The notes beneath the pieces were generated by a model. That model did not search any database, had not been told where the DNA came from, and was given only the letters and a program-made list of their open reading frames with translations. A program made the position numbers and the translations under genes. A stretch of 6,531 nt of DNA. It comes from Candidatus Gastranaerophilales bacterium (lineage in GTDB: Bacteria > Cyanobacteriota > Vampirovibrionia > Gastranaerophilales > Gastranaerophilaceae). Of the stretch, positions 1 through 6,495 are shown piece by piece (within the stretch, counting starts at the first letter, position 1; each line of letters opens with the position of its first letter). The DNA is taken from the NCBI GenBank assembly GCA_944324205.1, contig CALUVK010000089.1, positions 1 to 6,531 of the forward strand. The letters run 5' to 3'.

Positions 1-12
1 TTTTCTTTATAT

Positions 13-18
13 TATAAT
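13..18 (+). promoter_or_regulatory. Possible -10 box upstream of murC
   Basis: A perfect TATAAT hexamer lies 22 nt before the murC start codon, which would give a short leader of roughly 15-17 nt carrying the ribosome binding site. The matching -35 position falls before the window begins, so it cannot be checked. The surrounding bases are almost all A/T, so a chance match is quite possible. An alternative is that murC is transcribed from a gene further upstream. Confidence 0.3.
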
Positions 19-31
19 TATCTCAAGAACT

Positions 32-38
32 GGAGAGG
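32..38 (+). promoter_or_regulatory. Ribosome binding site of murC
   Basis: GGAGAGG is a strong Shine-Dalgarno match. Its GGAG core ends 5 nt before the ATG at 41. It supports this start for murC, which also places the N-terminal glycine-rich nucleotide-binding motif at the usual distance from Met1. Confidence 0.75.
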
Positions 39-40
39 TT

Positions 41-1396
41 ATGGGAAAATATCATTTTATAGCAATAGGCGGTATCGGAATGAGCGGGCTTGCTAAGTAT
101 CTTTTAGAGGATGGACATACTGTTTCGGGCTCTGATATTTGTGACAGCAAGTATATAGATAAATTAAGAGATTTGGGCGCAAAGATTTTTATCGGGCATG
201 ATAGAAATAATGTGCCGGAGGACGCGGTTATTATAAAAAGCAGCGCTATTAAAGATAATAATCCGGAAATAATAAGGGCTAAAGAGCTTGGCTTAAAAAT
301 TTACCACCGCTCTGATTTATTGGAAGAAATTGCACTTTCTGCTCAAAAGGACGGCAAATGCTTTATAGGTTTTTCCGGTACACACGGTAAGACTACAACA
401 AGCGGACTTGCATCTTTTGTTCTGGAAAAGGCAGGTCTTGCTCCGTCTTTTGTCGACGGCGGAATTATCCCCGAGATTAATACAAATGCCCAGCACAAAG
501 CCGGAAAGCATTTTATTGCCGAATTAGATGAAAGCGACGGAACTATTGTCAAATATTACCCTGATATTTTAGTTATAAACAATCTTGAAGAAGACCATCT
601 CGATTTTTACAAAAACGGAATAATAGATTTAGTAAAGACTTTTGATAAAGCAATTACACAAGCAAAAAAAGTTATTGTTAATAATAATGATGAGGGGATA
701 AGATTTTTAACCGGAGATTTTATAACATACGGGCTTCATGCAGCTGATTATACGGCAAAAAACATTAATTATTCAGAGGAATACACTAGTTTCGATGTTT
801 ATCATAAAGCCGAACTTCTTGCGAATATTAAAATTCAGCTTGCAGGAGTTCATAATGTTTATAACAGTCTTGCCGTAGCTGCAGCTTTGAATGAATCCGG
901 AGTAAATATTAGAGATATTGTTCAATATTTTTATGAATTTACCGGCATGGGAAGAAGATTCCAGAAGGTTGCAGACCTTAGCGGAATTGCGGTTTATGAT
1001 GACTACGCTCATCATCCGACTGAGATTAAAGCAACACTGGAGGCTGCGGCTTTGAAGTTCGGAAGAGACAATATTGTTGCAGTATTCCAGCCTCACAGGT
1101 ACACAAGGCTGCAGAGTTTGTGGAAGGAATTCAAAAATGCATTCTCTTCTGCCGGAAGAGTTGTTGTAACGGATGTTTATGCTGCATCAGAAGAGCCGAT
1201 TGAAGGAATTTCCGGCGAAGAATTCGCAAAAGATTTAAGCGGCGCAGAATACATATCCGGCAATATGGAAGAAGTTGCTCTAAAACTGTTTCCAACTTTG
1301 AAAAAAAATGATATAGTAATTGGATTAGGAGCCGGAACAATTACGGCGTTAGGTAAGAACTTAGAAAAGGCGGGCTGTATTGGAAGTAAAAAATGA
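41..1396 (+). CDS. murC: UDP-N-acetylmuramate--L-alanine ligase (MurC)
   Basis: Cytoplasmic Mur ligase that uses ATP to join L-alanine to UDP-MurNAc, the first step in building the peptidoglycan stem peptide. At 451 aa it is full length for the family. The N-terminal Rossmann motif is at residues 9-16 (IGGIGMSG). The ATP P-loop GTHGKTTT is at 113-120. Further Mur-ligase marks are ELDESDG (161-167), the EEDHLDFY stretch (183-190), AGVHNVYNSLA (268-278) and GMGRRFQ (302-308). The C-terminal domain shows DDYAHHPTEI (320-329), typical of MurC rather than MurD/E/F, then FQPHRYTR (349-356) and DVYAASEEP (378-386). The late GAG motif reads GAGTIT (430-435), where many homologues have D or N in place of the first T. 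The ATG at 41 is backed by GGAGAGG. The last 17 nt overlap murB, its partner in UDP-MurNAc supply and use. The assignment is essentially certain. Confidence 0.97.
   Translation: MGKYHFIAIGGIGMSGLAKYLLEDGHTVSGSDICDSKYIDKLRDLGAKIFIGHDRNNVPEDAVIIKSSAIKDNNPEIIRAKELGLKIYHRSDLLEEIALSAQKDGKCFIGFSGTHGKTTTSGLASFVLEKAGLAPSFVDGGIIPEINTNAQHKAGKHFIAELDESDGTIVKYYPDILVINNLEEDHLDFYKNGIIDLVKTFDKAITQAKKVIVNNNDEGIRFLTGDFITYGLHAADYTAKNINYSEEYTSFDVYHKAELLANIKIQLAGVHNVYNSLAVAAALNESGVNIRDIVQYFYEFTGMGRRFQKVADLSGIAVYDDYAHHPTEIKATLEAAALKFGRDNIVAVFQPHRYTRLQSLWKEFKNAFSSAGRVVVTDVYAASEEPIEGISGEEFAKDLSGAEYISGNMEEVALKLFPTLKKNDIVIGLGAGTITALGKNLEKAGCIGSKK
1367..1373 (+). promoter_or_regulatory. Ribosome binding site deciding the murB TTG start
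   Basis: AAGGCGG sits inside the end of murC. Its AAGG core ends 9 nt before the TTG at 1380. No ATG or GTG occurs in the murB frame before the conserved TTFKIGG motif. An ATG at 1393 is in a different frame. The site therefore supports TTG as the murB start. Confidence 0.55.
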
Positions 1397-2291
1397 TTTT
1401 GAGATTAAAAATTTAACAACTTTTAAAATCGGGGGTAAGGTTAAAACACTTTATATTCCTGAAAAGGTCGAAGAATTAACAGAACTTTTGAGAACTTTAG
1501 ATAACTATATAGTTCTTGGAAGCTGTTCTGATATTTTATTTTCTTCTAACGGTTACAGCGGAAATGTAATTATAACAACAGGGCTTAAGAATTTTGAAAT
1601 CAGAGGTACAAGAGTATACGCAGAATGCGGGGTTAAAGACCCGTTGATTTCACAAAAAGTAAGCGAAGCCTCTCTTAGCGGTCTGGAATTTCTTATCGGG
1701 CTTCCGGGGACAATAGGCGGAGCGGTTTATATGAACGCGGGGGCGCACGGACAATGTATTGCGGATGTTTTTGTATCTGCTTGTCTTTTTGATAAAGAAA
1801 CTAAGGAAGTTGTATTTAAACAAAAATCTGAAATGGATTTTTCTTACAGACATTCCATTCTGCACGAAGGAAGATATGTTCTTTTATCGGCAGAGTTTGA
1901 GCTTGCAAAACAGCCTGTTGAAAATATAAAAGAACTTATGGAGAGAAATCTGACATTTAGAAAAACTATTCAGCCGTCTTTAGCTAATCCGAATGCCGGC
2001 AGTGTTTTCAAAAACCCCGAAAACGATTCGGCAGGAAGGCTGCTTGATAAAGCAGGAGTGAAGAGTTTTGATTTCCCGACCGTGAAAATTTGGGATAAGC
2101 ACGCTAATTTTATTATCAATAAAGGTAATGCAACATCAGAAGATGTTCTTGATTTGATGGTTAAAATGTATCAGGCTGTTAAAAATATGTATACAATTGA
2201 ATTAACGCCGGAAGTGATTTTTATCGGCGATAAAACTGAAAAAGAGGAAGAATTATGCAATATACTATACAGAATAAAGATGCAAAAATAG
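1380..2291 (+). CDS. murB: UDP-N-acetylenolpyruvoylglucosamine reductase (MurB)
   Basis: Cytoplasmic FAD enzyme that uses NADPH to reduce UDP-GlcNAc-enolpyruvate to UDP-MurNAc, the substrate of MurC encoded just upstream. The product is 303 aa, normal for the shorter type II MurB group. NLTTFKIGG is at residues 11-19. The FAD-site signature GLEFLIGLPGTIGGAV (101-116) leads into YMNAGAHG (117-124). SYRHS (155-159) carries the conserved active-site Arg157. NAGSVFKNP (205-213) carries the presumed proton-donor Ser208, and TPEVIFIG (276-283) carries the conserved Glu278. The pyrophosphate loop near 45-53 is odd: it reads GSCSD where the family normally has G-x-G-S-N. Translation appears to begin at TTG 1380, overlapping murC by 17 nt, which implies coupling. 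About 20 residues after the last conserved motif form a charged tail whose coding sequence overlaps the start of ddl. Family certain, exact start slightly less so. Confidence 0.95.
   Translation: MEVKNDFEIKNLTTFKIGGKVKTLYIPEKVEELTELLRTLDNYIVLGSCSDILFSSNGYSGNVIITTGLKNFEIRGTRVYAECGVKDPLISQKVSEASLSGLEFLIGLPGTIGGAVYMNAGAHGQCIADVFVSACLFDKETKEVVFKQKSEMDFSYRHSILHEGRYVLLSAEFELAKQPVENIKELMERNLTFRKTIQPSLANPNAGSVFKNPENDSAGRLLDKAGVKSFDFPTVKIWDKHANFIINKGNATSEDVLDLMVKMYQAVKNMYTIELTPEVIFIGDKTEKEEELCNILYRIKMQK
2243..2248 (+). promoter_or_regulatory. Ribosome binding site of ddl, inside murB
   Basis: AGAGGA lies 6 nt before the ATG at 2255, within the 3' end of murB. It supports the start that makes ddl overlap murB by 37 nt. 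The next ATG, at 2280, belongs to the murB frame and not to ddl. Confidence 0.7.
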
Positions 2292-3193
2292 CAGTTCTCT
2301 GCGGCGGTATGTCATCAGAGAGGGAAGTTTCTCTGCGTTCAGGCAGGAATTGTCTTGGAGCTTTACACAGATTAGGTTATAAGAATGCAGAAATTGTTGA
2401 TGTCGGGCCTAATGTTGCAGAAGATTTAAAAGGGTTTGAGTATGCTTATAATACTCTGCACGGTAAATATGGCGAAGATGGATGTATTCAGGGACTTCTT
2501 GAAATTATGAAAATCCCTTATACGGGATGCGGAGTAATGTCCAGTGCGATTTGTATGAATAAAGAATACACAAAAAGAATTCTTAAGAATACAAATGTAA
2601 ATCTTATAAAATCAGTCTTTGTACATTTTGATGAAGATCCTGTAAAAAAAGTTATGGAGCTTGAGTATCCTTTGATGGTAAAACCTGTTTCAGAAGGCTC
2701 CAGTTACGGTATGTCAAAGGTTATCTGCGACGGCGAGCTCTATGAGGCTGTAACAGAGGCGCGTAAATATAATAAAGATGTTTTAATAGAAGAATTTATA
2801 GACGGATTTTTTGTAACCGTAGGTGTTTTAGAAAAAGAGGGCAAGCCTTTTGCGACTGAAATTCTGGAAATCAGAACAGAGACTGAATGGTATGATTTTG
2901 ATGCAAAATATACGAAAGGGTTGTCAAAATTCATAGTTCCGGCAACAGGTTTAAGCAAAGAAGCTTATGAATTGACCCAAAAAATGGCGGTGGAAGCTCA
3001 TACTGCGGCAGGATGTTCAGGGGTTTCAAGAGTAGATTTTATGATAAAAGATGATAAGCCTTACTTCTTAGAAATCAACACAAATCCGGGAATGACTGAT
3101 ACAAGTGATTTACCGGCACAGGCAAAAGCCGGCGGAATTGATTACGACAATCTTGTTTTAATGATACTTAACAGCGTGGGTTTGAATAAATAA
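2255..3193 (+). CDS. ddl: D-alanine--D-alanine ligase (Ddl)
   Basis: Cytoplasmic ATP-grasp enzyme that joins two D-alanines into the dipeptide later added by MurF to the UDP-MurNAc-peptide. The 312 aa length is typical. Ungapped matching from memory to E. coli DdlB gives: GGMSSEREVSL (17-27) with Glu22; LHGKYGEDG (68-76) with His69; Lys103 (DdlB Lys97); KPVSEGSSYGMSK (143-155) with Ser149; DAKY (216-219) with the Lys-Tyr pair; Arg259 and Asp261; and EINTNPGMT (273-281) with metal ligands Glu273 and Asn275. The retained Tyr219 argues for D-Ala-D-Ala and against a VanA-type D-lactate ligase. Two sites are unusual. Phe186 stands where DdlB has the ATP-ribose Glu187, and Asp285 stands where DdlB has Leu282, near the second D-Ala. 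It overlaps murB by 37 nt and ftsQ by 1 nt. Both ddl and ddlA/ddlB are used as symbols in other species. Confidence 0.95.
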   Translation: MQYTIQNKDAKIAVLCGGMSSEREVSLRSGRNCLGALHRLGYKNAEIVDVGPNVAEDLKGFEYAYNTLHGKYGEDGCIQGLLEIMKIPYTGCGVMSSAICMNKEYTKRILKNTNVNLIKSVFVHFDEDPVKKVMELEYPLMVKPVSEGSSYGMSKVICDGELYEAVTEARKYNKDVLIEEFIDGFFVTVGVLEKEGKPFATEILEIRTETEWYDFDAKYTKGLSKFIVPATGLSKEAYELTQKMAVEAHTAAGCSGVSRVDFMIKDDKPYFLEINTNPGMTDTSDLPAQAKAGGIDYDNLVLMILNSVGLNK

Positions 3194-4041
3194 TGTCAAA
3201 TGAAGAACATCCAAGATATCACCAGAACAGACGTTTGCAGCAAGCCAGGATGCAAAGAAAAATCAGGCAGTCGCAAAGACGGCTCAATAGTCTGCGTGCT
3301 TTTTGGAAATTCTTTCTTGTAGTCAGTTTGATAGCATTGGGTATTGTTATTTTAAAGATGCCTCAATGGAGATTACATACAAATGCGTTTGACAGCTTGA
3401 ATAACCCTGCTTTGGAGATTGTTAATAATAAAATTGTTCCTTCGCAGAAAGTTTTATCAGCTCTAAGAAGAAATCAAGTTCCTCTTCAGCCTATCTTTCT
3501 CGTTAAAACAGATAATCTAAAAAAAAGTATTAAACAATTAGAGCCTGTTAGGGACGTATACATAAGGAGATTCTGGTTTCCTGCAAGATTACAAATTATA
3601 GTAATAGAAAGGACTCCGGCAATTACGATTTCTCCGGATATAGAAGTGCCTCCAATTGCCTTCTTTTCAATTGATGGAAAACTTATCGGGCGTGAATATA
3701 TGTCAAAGATTGATGAATTTAAAACTGTGCGTGTAATCACATATGGAAGTGGTGATGATTATAGGAATTGGGATAAACAGAAGGTAATTAATTTCAAAAA
3801 ACTAGCCGCTACAGTAGAGATGGATTCCGGTGAAGAAGTTGAATATATAGATTACAGAAATCCGAAAGACGTTTATGTAAAAATTCCGACAGTAAATATA
3901 AGACTAGGAAGCTTTAATGCCGGTTCTTTTGATAAAATACACAGAATACCATCTCTTCTTCCACAGGTTAAGATGCTTAATAAAAAAGTTAAATATATAG
4001 ATTTAAGATGGGATACAAATTATATTAAATTGGATGAATAA
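3193..4041 (+). CDS. ftsQ: Cell division protein FtsQ/DivIB
   Basis: Bitopic membrane protein of the divisome that, with FtsB and FtsL, links septal peptidoglycan synthesis to division. It is 282 aa, normal for FtsQ. Residues 1-36 are a strongly basic cytoplasmic tail rich in Arg, Lys and Gln. One membrane segment follows at about 38-55 (FWKFFLVVSLIALGIVIL region), giving an N-in, C-out topology. A POTRA-like domain spans about 73-140, ending in the family-typical block VRDVYIRRFWFPARLQIIV (119-137) and IERTP (138-142). FFSIDGKLIG (157-166) and the C-terminal YIDLRWD (268-274) also match the FtsQ beta domain. The ATG shares one nucleotide with the ddl stop in TAATG. No clear Shine-Dalgarno is present, so translation probably depends on termination-reinitiation. 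FtsQ sequences diverge strongly, so the call rests on domain order, short motifs and the ddl neighbour. Confidence 0.88.
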   Translation: MSNEEHPRYHQNRRLQQARMQRKIRQSQRRLNSLRAFWKFFLVVSLIALGIVILKMPQWRLHTNAFDSLNNPALEIVNNKIVPSQKVLSALRRNQVPLQPIFLVKTDNLKKSIKQLEPVRDVYIRRFWFPARLQIIVIERTPAITISPDIEVPPIAFFSIDGKLIGREYMSKIDEFKTVRVITYGSGDDYRNWDKQKVINFKKLAATVEMDSGEEVEYIDYRNPKDVYVKIPTVNIRLGSFNAGSFDKIHRIPSLLPQVKMLNKKVKYIDLRWDTNYIKLDE

Positions 4042-5123
4042 TGCCAAAATCTGCTTATATTCATATACCTTTTTGTAAGTCAAAATGTAAATATTGTTCA
4101 TTTATATCATTTAACAAACTTGATTTTGTTGAAAAATATATAGATGCCTTAATTAAGGAAATTGAAAGAGATTATTGCGGTGAAAATTTAAAAACATTGT
4201 ATTTTGGTGGTGGGACGCCTTCTCTTATCCAACCTGATTTGTTAGAAAAAGTTTTAAATCTATTTAAATTAGAAGATGGATGTGAGATTACACTAGAATT
4301 GAATCCTGATGATGCTTCGGCGACTTATCTAAAGAATATAAAAAATCTGGGAATAAACCGTTTGAGTATTGGAGCACAAACTTTTGATGATGATATTTTA
4401 AAATTAATCGGCAGAAGACATACTGCTAAAGATATTCTGAATGCAGTATATCTGGCAAAAAAATGTGATTTTAATAACATAAGCCTTGATTTAATATATG
4501 GACTTCCACTACAAACTATTGAAAGTTTAAAAAAAGATTTAGAAGTGTATTTGGCGTTAGATATTCAACACATTTCAACCTATGGTTTGAAAATAGAACA
4601 AGCTTCTTCTTGGGGGGAAAATCCACCAAATATTCCAGATGACGATACTCAAGCTGACATGTATGAAATAATAAATTACATACTGGAACAAAATAATTAT
4701 TTACGCTACGAAATAAGTAATTTTTCTAAAAAAGATTATGAATCAAAACATAATTTAAATTATTGGAACAATGCAGAATATTACGGTTTTGGCGTCGCAG
4801 CTCACGGATATGTTAATAAAATAAGATACTCAAATACAGATGATTTAAAAACATATATTTCAAATCCATGGACTAAATTAGAAACCTATTCAATTACAAA
4901 ACAAAAAAATCTTGAGGAAGAAATCTTTCTTGGTTTTAGGAAAACAAAAGGATTAGATATTGCAAATATCAATCAGAAATTTGAAATTGATTTTGAAAAT
5001 AGATATAACGAGATTCTAAATAAATATGCTGATTATATAGAAAAGACTGCAGACGGTTATGCACTAAATATACAAGGAGTTTTAATCAGCAATATAATAC
5101 TTGCAGAATTTCTATCAGAATAA
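4041..5123 (+). CDS. hemW: HemW-type radical SAM heme chaperone (CPO-like)
   Basis: Radical SAM protein of the HemN/HemW family. Members of the HemW branch bind heme and help deliver it to respiratory hemoproteins. They are often mis-annotated as oxygen-independent coproporphyrinogen III oxidase. The 360 aa product is slightly short of the usual 370-390. The [4Fe-4S]/SAM motif is CKSKCKYC with Cys12, Cys16 and Cys19. Residue 21 is Phe, where true HemN oxidases have a fourth Cys, which points to HemW. Other marks are GGGTPS (56-61), RLSIGAQTFDD (107-117), GRRH (124-127), SLDLIYGLP (148-156), HISTYGLKIE (177-186), YEISNF (223-228) and the HemW-typical HNLNYW (237-242). A C-terminal winged-helix-like region begins near 290 (EEEIFLGFR). 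The ATG overlaps the ftsQ stop by 1 nt in TAATG, with a weak GGA at 4032-4034. It is more AT-rich in codon choice than murC or murB. Confidence 0.9.
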   Translation: MPKSAYIHIPFCKSKCKYCSFISFNKLDFVEKYIDALIKEIERDYCGENLKTLYFGGGTPSLIQPDLLEKVLNLFKLEDGCEITLELNPDDASATYLKNIKNLGINRLSIGAQTFDDDILKLIGRRHTAKDILNAVYLAKKCDFNNISLDLIYGLPLQTIESLKKDLEVYLALDIQHISTYGLKIEQASSWGENPPNIPDDDTQADMYEIINYILEQNNYLRYEISNFSKKDYESKHNLNYWNNAEYYGFGVAAHGYVNKIRYSNTDDLKTYISNPWTKLETYSITKQKNLEEEIFLGFRKTKGLDIANINQKFEIDFENRYNEILNKYADYIEKTADGYALNIQGVLISNIILAEFLSE

Positions 5124-5188
5124 TAAACCGCAAAAGTTGCAGAAATCTTTCTTTAATGCTAAACTGCATATATCTTTATGGAGTACAT

Positions 5189-5362
5189 ATGGAACCCACT
5201 AACGAGGAAATTGTTACAAAACTTTTATCTTGCAACGAGATTTTGCATGTTAAGAACAGTAAAGCTTTGATTACTAAGCCCATATACGATCTTGGAGAAT
5301 TTTTGGATAATGTTAAACATTTATCAAGTCCATATGGTGAAAAATATATATTTATAAAATAA
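5189..5362 (+). CDS. Small hypothetical protein, 57 aa
   Basis: I do not recognise this protein. The frame is open from an ATG at 5156, but I prefer the ATG at 5189. GGAG at 5180-5183 lies 5 nt before it, while the upstream ATG has no purine-rich site. The product is 57 aa, soluble-looking and Lys/Glu-rich, with one Cys (residue 15) and no signal peptide or membrane segment. A likely helix at about 5-20 (NEEIVTKLLSCNEILH) is followed by short possible strands and a terminal EKYIFIK. It lies 65 nt after hemW and its stop directly abuts the terminator, so it fits as the last gene of the operon. Support is limited to start signal, position and codon style; a chance ORF of this length is possible in AT-rich DNA. 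Confidence 0.5.
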   Translation: MEPTNEEIVTKLLSCNEILHVKNSKALITKPIYDLGEFLDNVKHLSSPYGEKYIFIK

Positions 5363-5393
5363 AGCCTCCTTGATTCAAGGAGGTTTTATTTTT
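5361..5393. terminator. Bidirectional rho-independent terminator
   Basis: An 8-bp perfect stem, CCTCCTTG (5365-5372) and CAAGGAGG (5376-5383), closes a 3-nt loop. The + strand continues with a T-rich run at 5384-5393. On the - strand the same stem is followed by CTTTATTTTA, so it can terminate both ways. Flanking A and T bases extend the pairing, with one G-T wobble. The hairpin sits between the stop of the small + strand ORF (5362) and the stop of the convergent - strand gene (5392-5394), the expected place for a shared terminator. Confidence 0.85.
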
Positions 5394-6495
5394 ATCCACG
5401 TACATCTGGAGTTCCATATCCATCGTGGTATTTATATTGCATTAAGTGTAATTTATTATCTGTATCTTTTTGAAGAACATAATGTTGAGCATTATTCTTG
5501 CCGTGGAAGATAATTTCTCCATCAACAATTTCGACCTGTACATAATTTATATTTCTTGTCTTTCCATTGGCTTCAATCATTTGGATTGTCCAATTGTCAT
5601 TGTTGTCTTTTGTAACTTTTCCGACCTTAACATTTTTGAAATCTGTGATTTCGGAAACATCTATTACTTCTATTAAATTTTTAAGGGTTGTTTCGTTTAA
5701 TTCACTTTCTTTGACATTGTCTAATCCTGGTTTGTAGAAAGATTTTTTAATTTTTGCTCTGAGTTCAGGAGTTATATTCGGGTCATTAAGTAATGCGAGT
5801 TTATCTTCATCGCTTAAACCCTTAATATAATCATCTGTCAAATCAGAAAGTTTTACGGGGTTGCCATCTATTGTAACAGTCGGCTCATTGTCAGATGGAG
5901 CTGCTGTTTTTTGAGCTCCGTCATCATCTCCTGGTTGCACTATAGCTTGAGTTGCTGGTTGCTTAACCGGAGCAGCCTTAGCTTTTTCAGCTTTTTCTTT
6001 CATATTGTTTAGTGTCTTAAGTAAATTGTCATATGTCTTTTTGTCGTTTACGCCTTCAATTCCATCTTCTTTATTTCTGGCGTCTTGTACTTTATCTATA
6101 ACAGCCTGAATTTCTTCCGGTGTTACATTTTCTTTTTGTTGTAAATCTTTTAGTTGTCCTGTCAAATCTGCAAATTTTGCATTATCAATATTTTTTGCAG
6201 GCTCTTTGTCATCACAATTACAAGCTGTTGTATTGGGTGAAGAATTTGATACACGGCTATTTCTATTGTCCAAAGGATTACTCCATATGCTGCCGAAGTT
6301 ACCAAGCCCACCAAATAAAGGGAAACTGAAGCCGCCCATACCAAATCCACCGCTAAATAAGCTTCCGAATGCATTGCCAAGACCTAAACCAAAGCCACCC
6401 CAAAAGCCTCCGCCTAAATGGCTGCCGCCGCAGTTAAATATTGTAGTATTATTGCTGCCAATATTAATTACGTCTCCGCCGCGTGAGTGGAACAT
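5392..6495 (-). CDS. Unrecognised Gly/Phe-rich multi-region protein, 5' end uncertain
   Basis: I do not recognise the family. From the ATG at 6495 the product is 367 aa. Residues 1-26 are polar with INIGSNNTTIFNCGG (10-24). Residues 27-71 are an uncharged tract dominated by Gly, Phe and Leu. Residues 72-102 are Asn/Ser-rich with Cys92 and Cys94. Residues 104-174 look helical and charged, with Lys/Glu/Ala repeats near 165-174. A Pro/Ala/Asp-rich linker covers 175-205. Residues 206-260 contain VTIDG and GLSDEDKLALL. Residues 285-360 alternate like beta strands. There is no standard signal peptide. No Shine-Dalgarno precedes the ATG, and the same frame stays open for 12 more codons to the window end (6531), so the gene may begin outside the window. 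It is convergent with the murC operon, shares its terminator, and is probably an independent unit. A surface, membrane-associated or assembly-prone role is only a guess. Confidence 0.8.
   Translation of the reverse strand: MFHSRGGDVINIGSNNTTIFNCGGSHLGGGFWGGFGLGLGNAFGSLFSGGFGMGGFSFPLFGGLGNFGSIWSNPLDNRNSRVSNSSPNTTACNCDDKEPAKNIDNAKFADLTGQLKDLQQKENVTPEEIQAVIDKVQDARNKEDGIEGVNDKKTYDNLLKTLNNMKEKAEKAKAAPVKQPATQAIVQPGDDDGAQKTAAPSDNEPTVTIDGNPVKLSDLTDDYIKGLSDEDKLALLNDPNITPELRAKIKKSFYKPGLDNVKESELNETTLKNLIEVIDVSEITDFKNVKVGKVTKDNNDNWTIQMIEANGKTRNINYVQVEIVDGEIIFHGKNNAQHYVLQKDTDNKLHLMQYKYHDGYGTPDVRG
6283..6414 (-). other. Gly/Phe-rich low-complexity tract in the - strand gene
   Basis: This stretch encodes residues 28-71 of the - strand protein. 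Gly makes up close to half of the residues and Phe is the next most common, with no charged residue. Short degenerate units such as GGF, GFG and GLG recur, with several Gly residues spaced as G-x-x-x-G. At DNA level the repeat is imperfect (varied Gly codons), so it looks maintained as protein and not as a recent tandem duplication. Confidence 0.75.

Noticed and set aside
773..1096. 107-codon - strand reading frame inside murC
   Set aside because: It lies wholly opposite a well-conserved murC coding stretch and its product resembles no known protein.
2255..3193. Vancomycin-resistance type D-Ala-D-Lac ligase
   Set aside because: The DAKY Tyr and GSS Ser of ordinary Ddl are retained, the gene sits in a wall-synthesis operon, and no vanH, vanX or regulator genes are nearby.
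4041..5123. Oxygen-independent coproporphyrinogen III oxidase (HemN) as the identity of the radical SAM gene
   Set aside because: The motif lacks the fourth Cys of HemN (Phe21 instead), and the HNLNYW signature and shorter length fit HemW.
5130..5156. Possible terminator just after hemW
   Set aside because: GCAA/TTGC and AGAAA/TTTCT give only 4-5 bp stems with tiny loops and no proper T-tract; too weak to call.
5137..5165. Possible promoter for the small ORF (TTGCAG, 17 nt, TAAACT)
   Set aside because: Only 3 of 6 and 4 of 6 matches to consensus. In AT-rich DNA such pairs are common, and the ORF can be reached by read-through from hemW.
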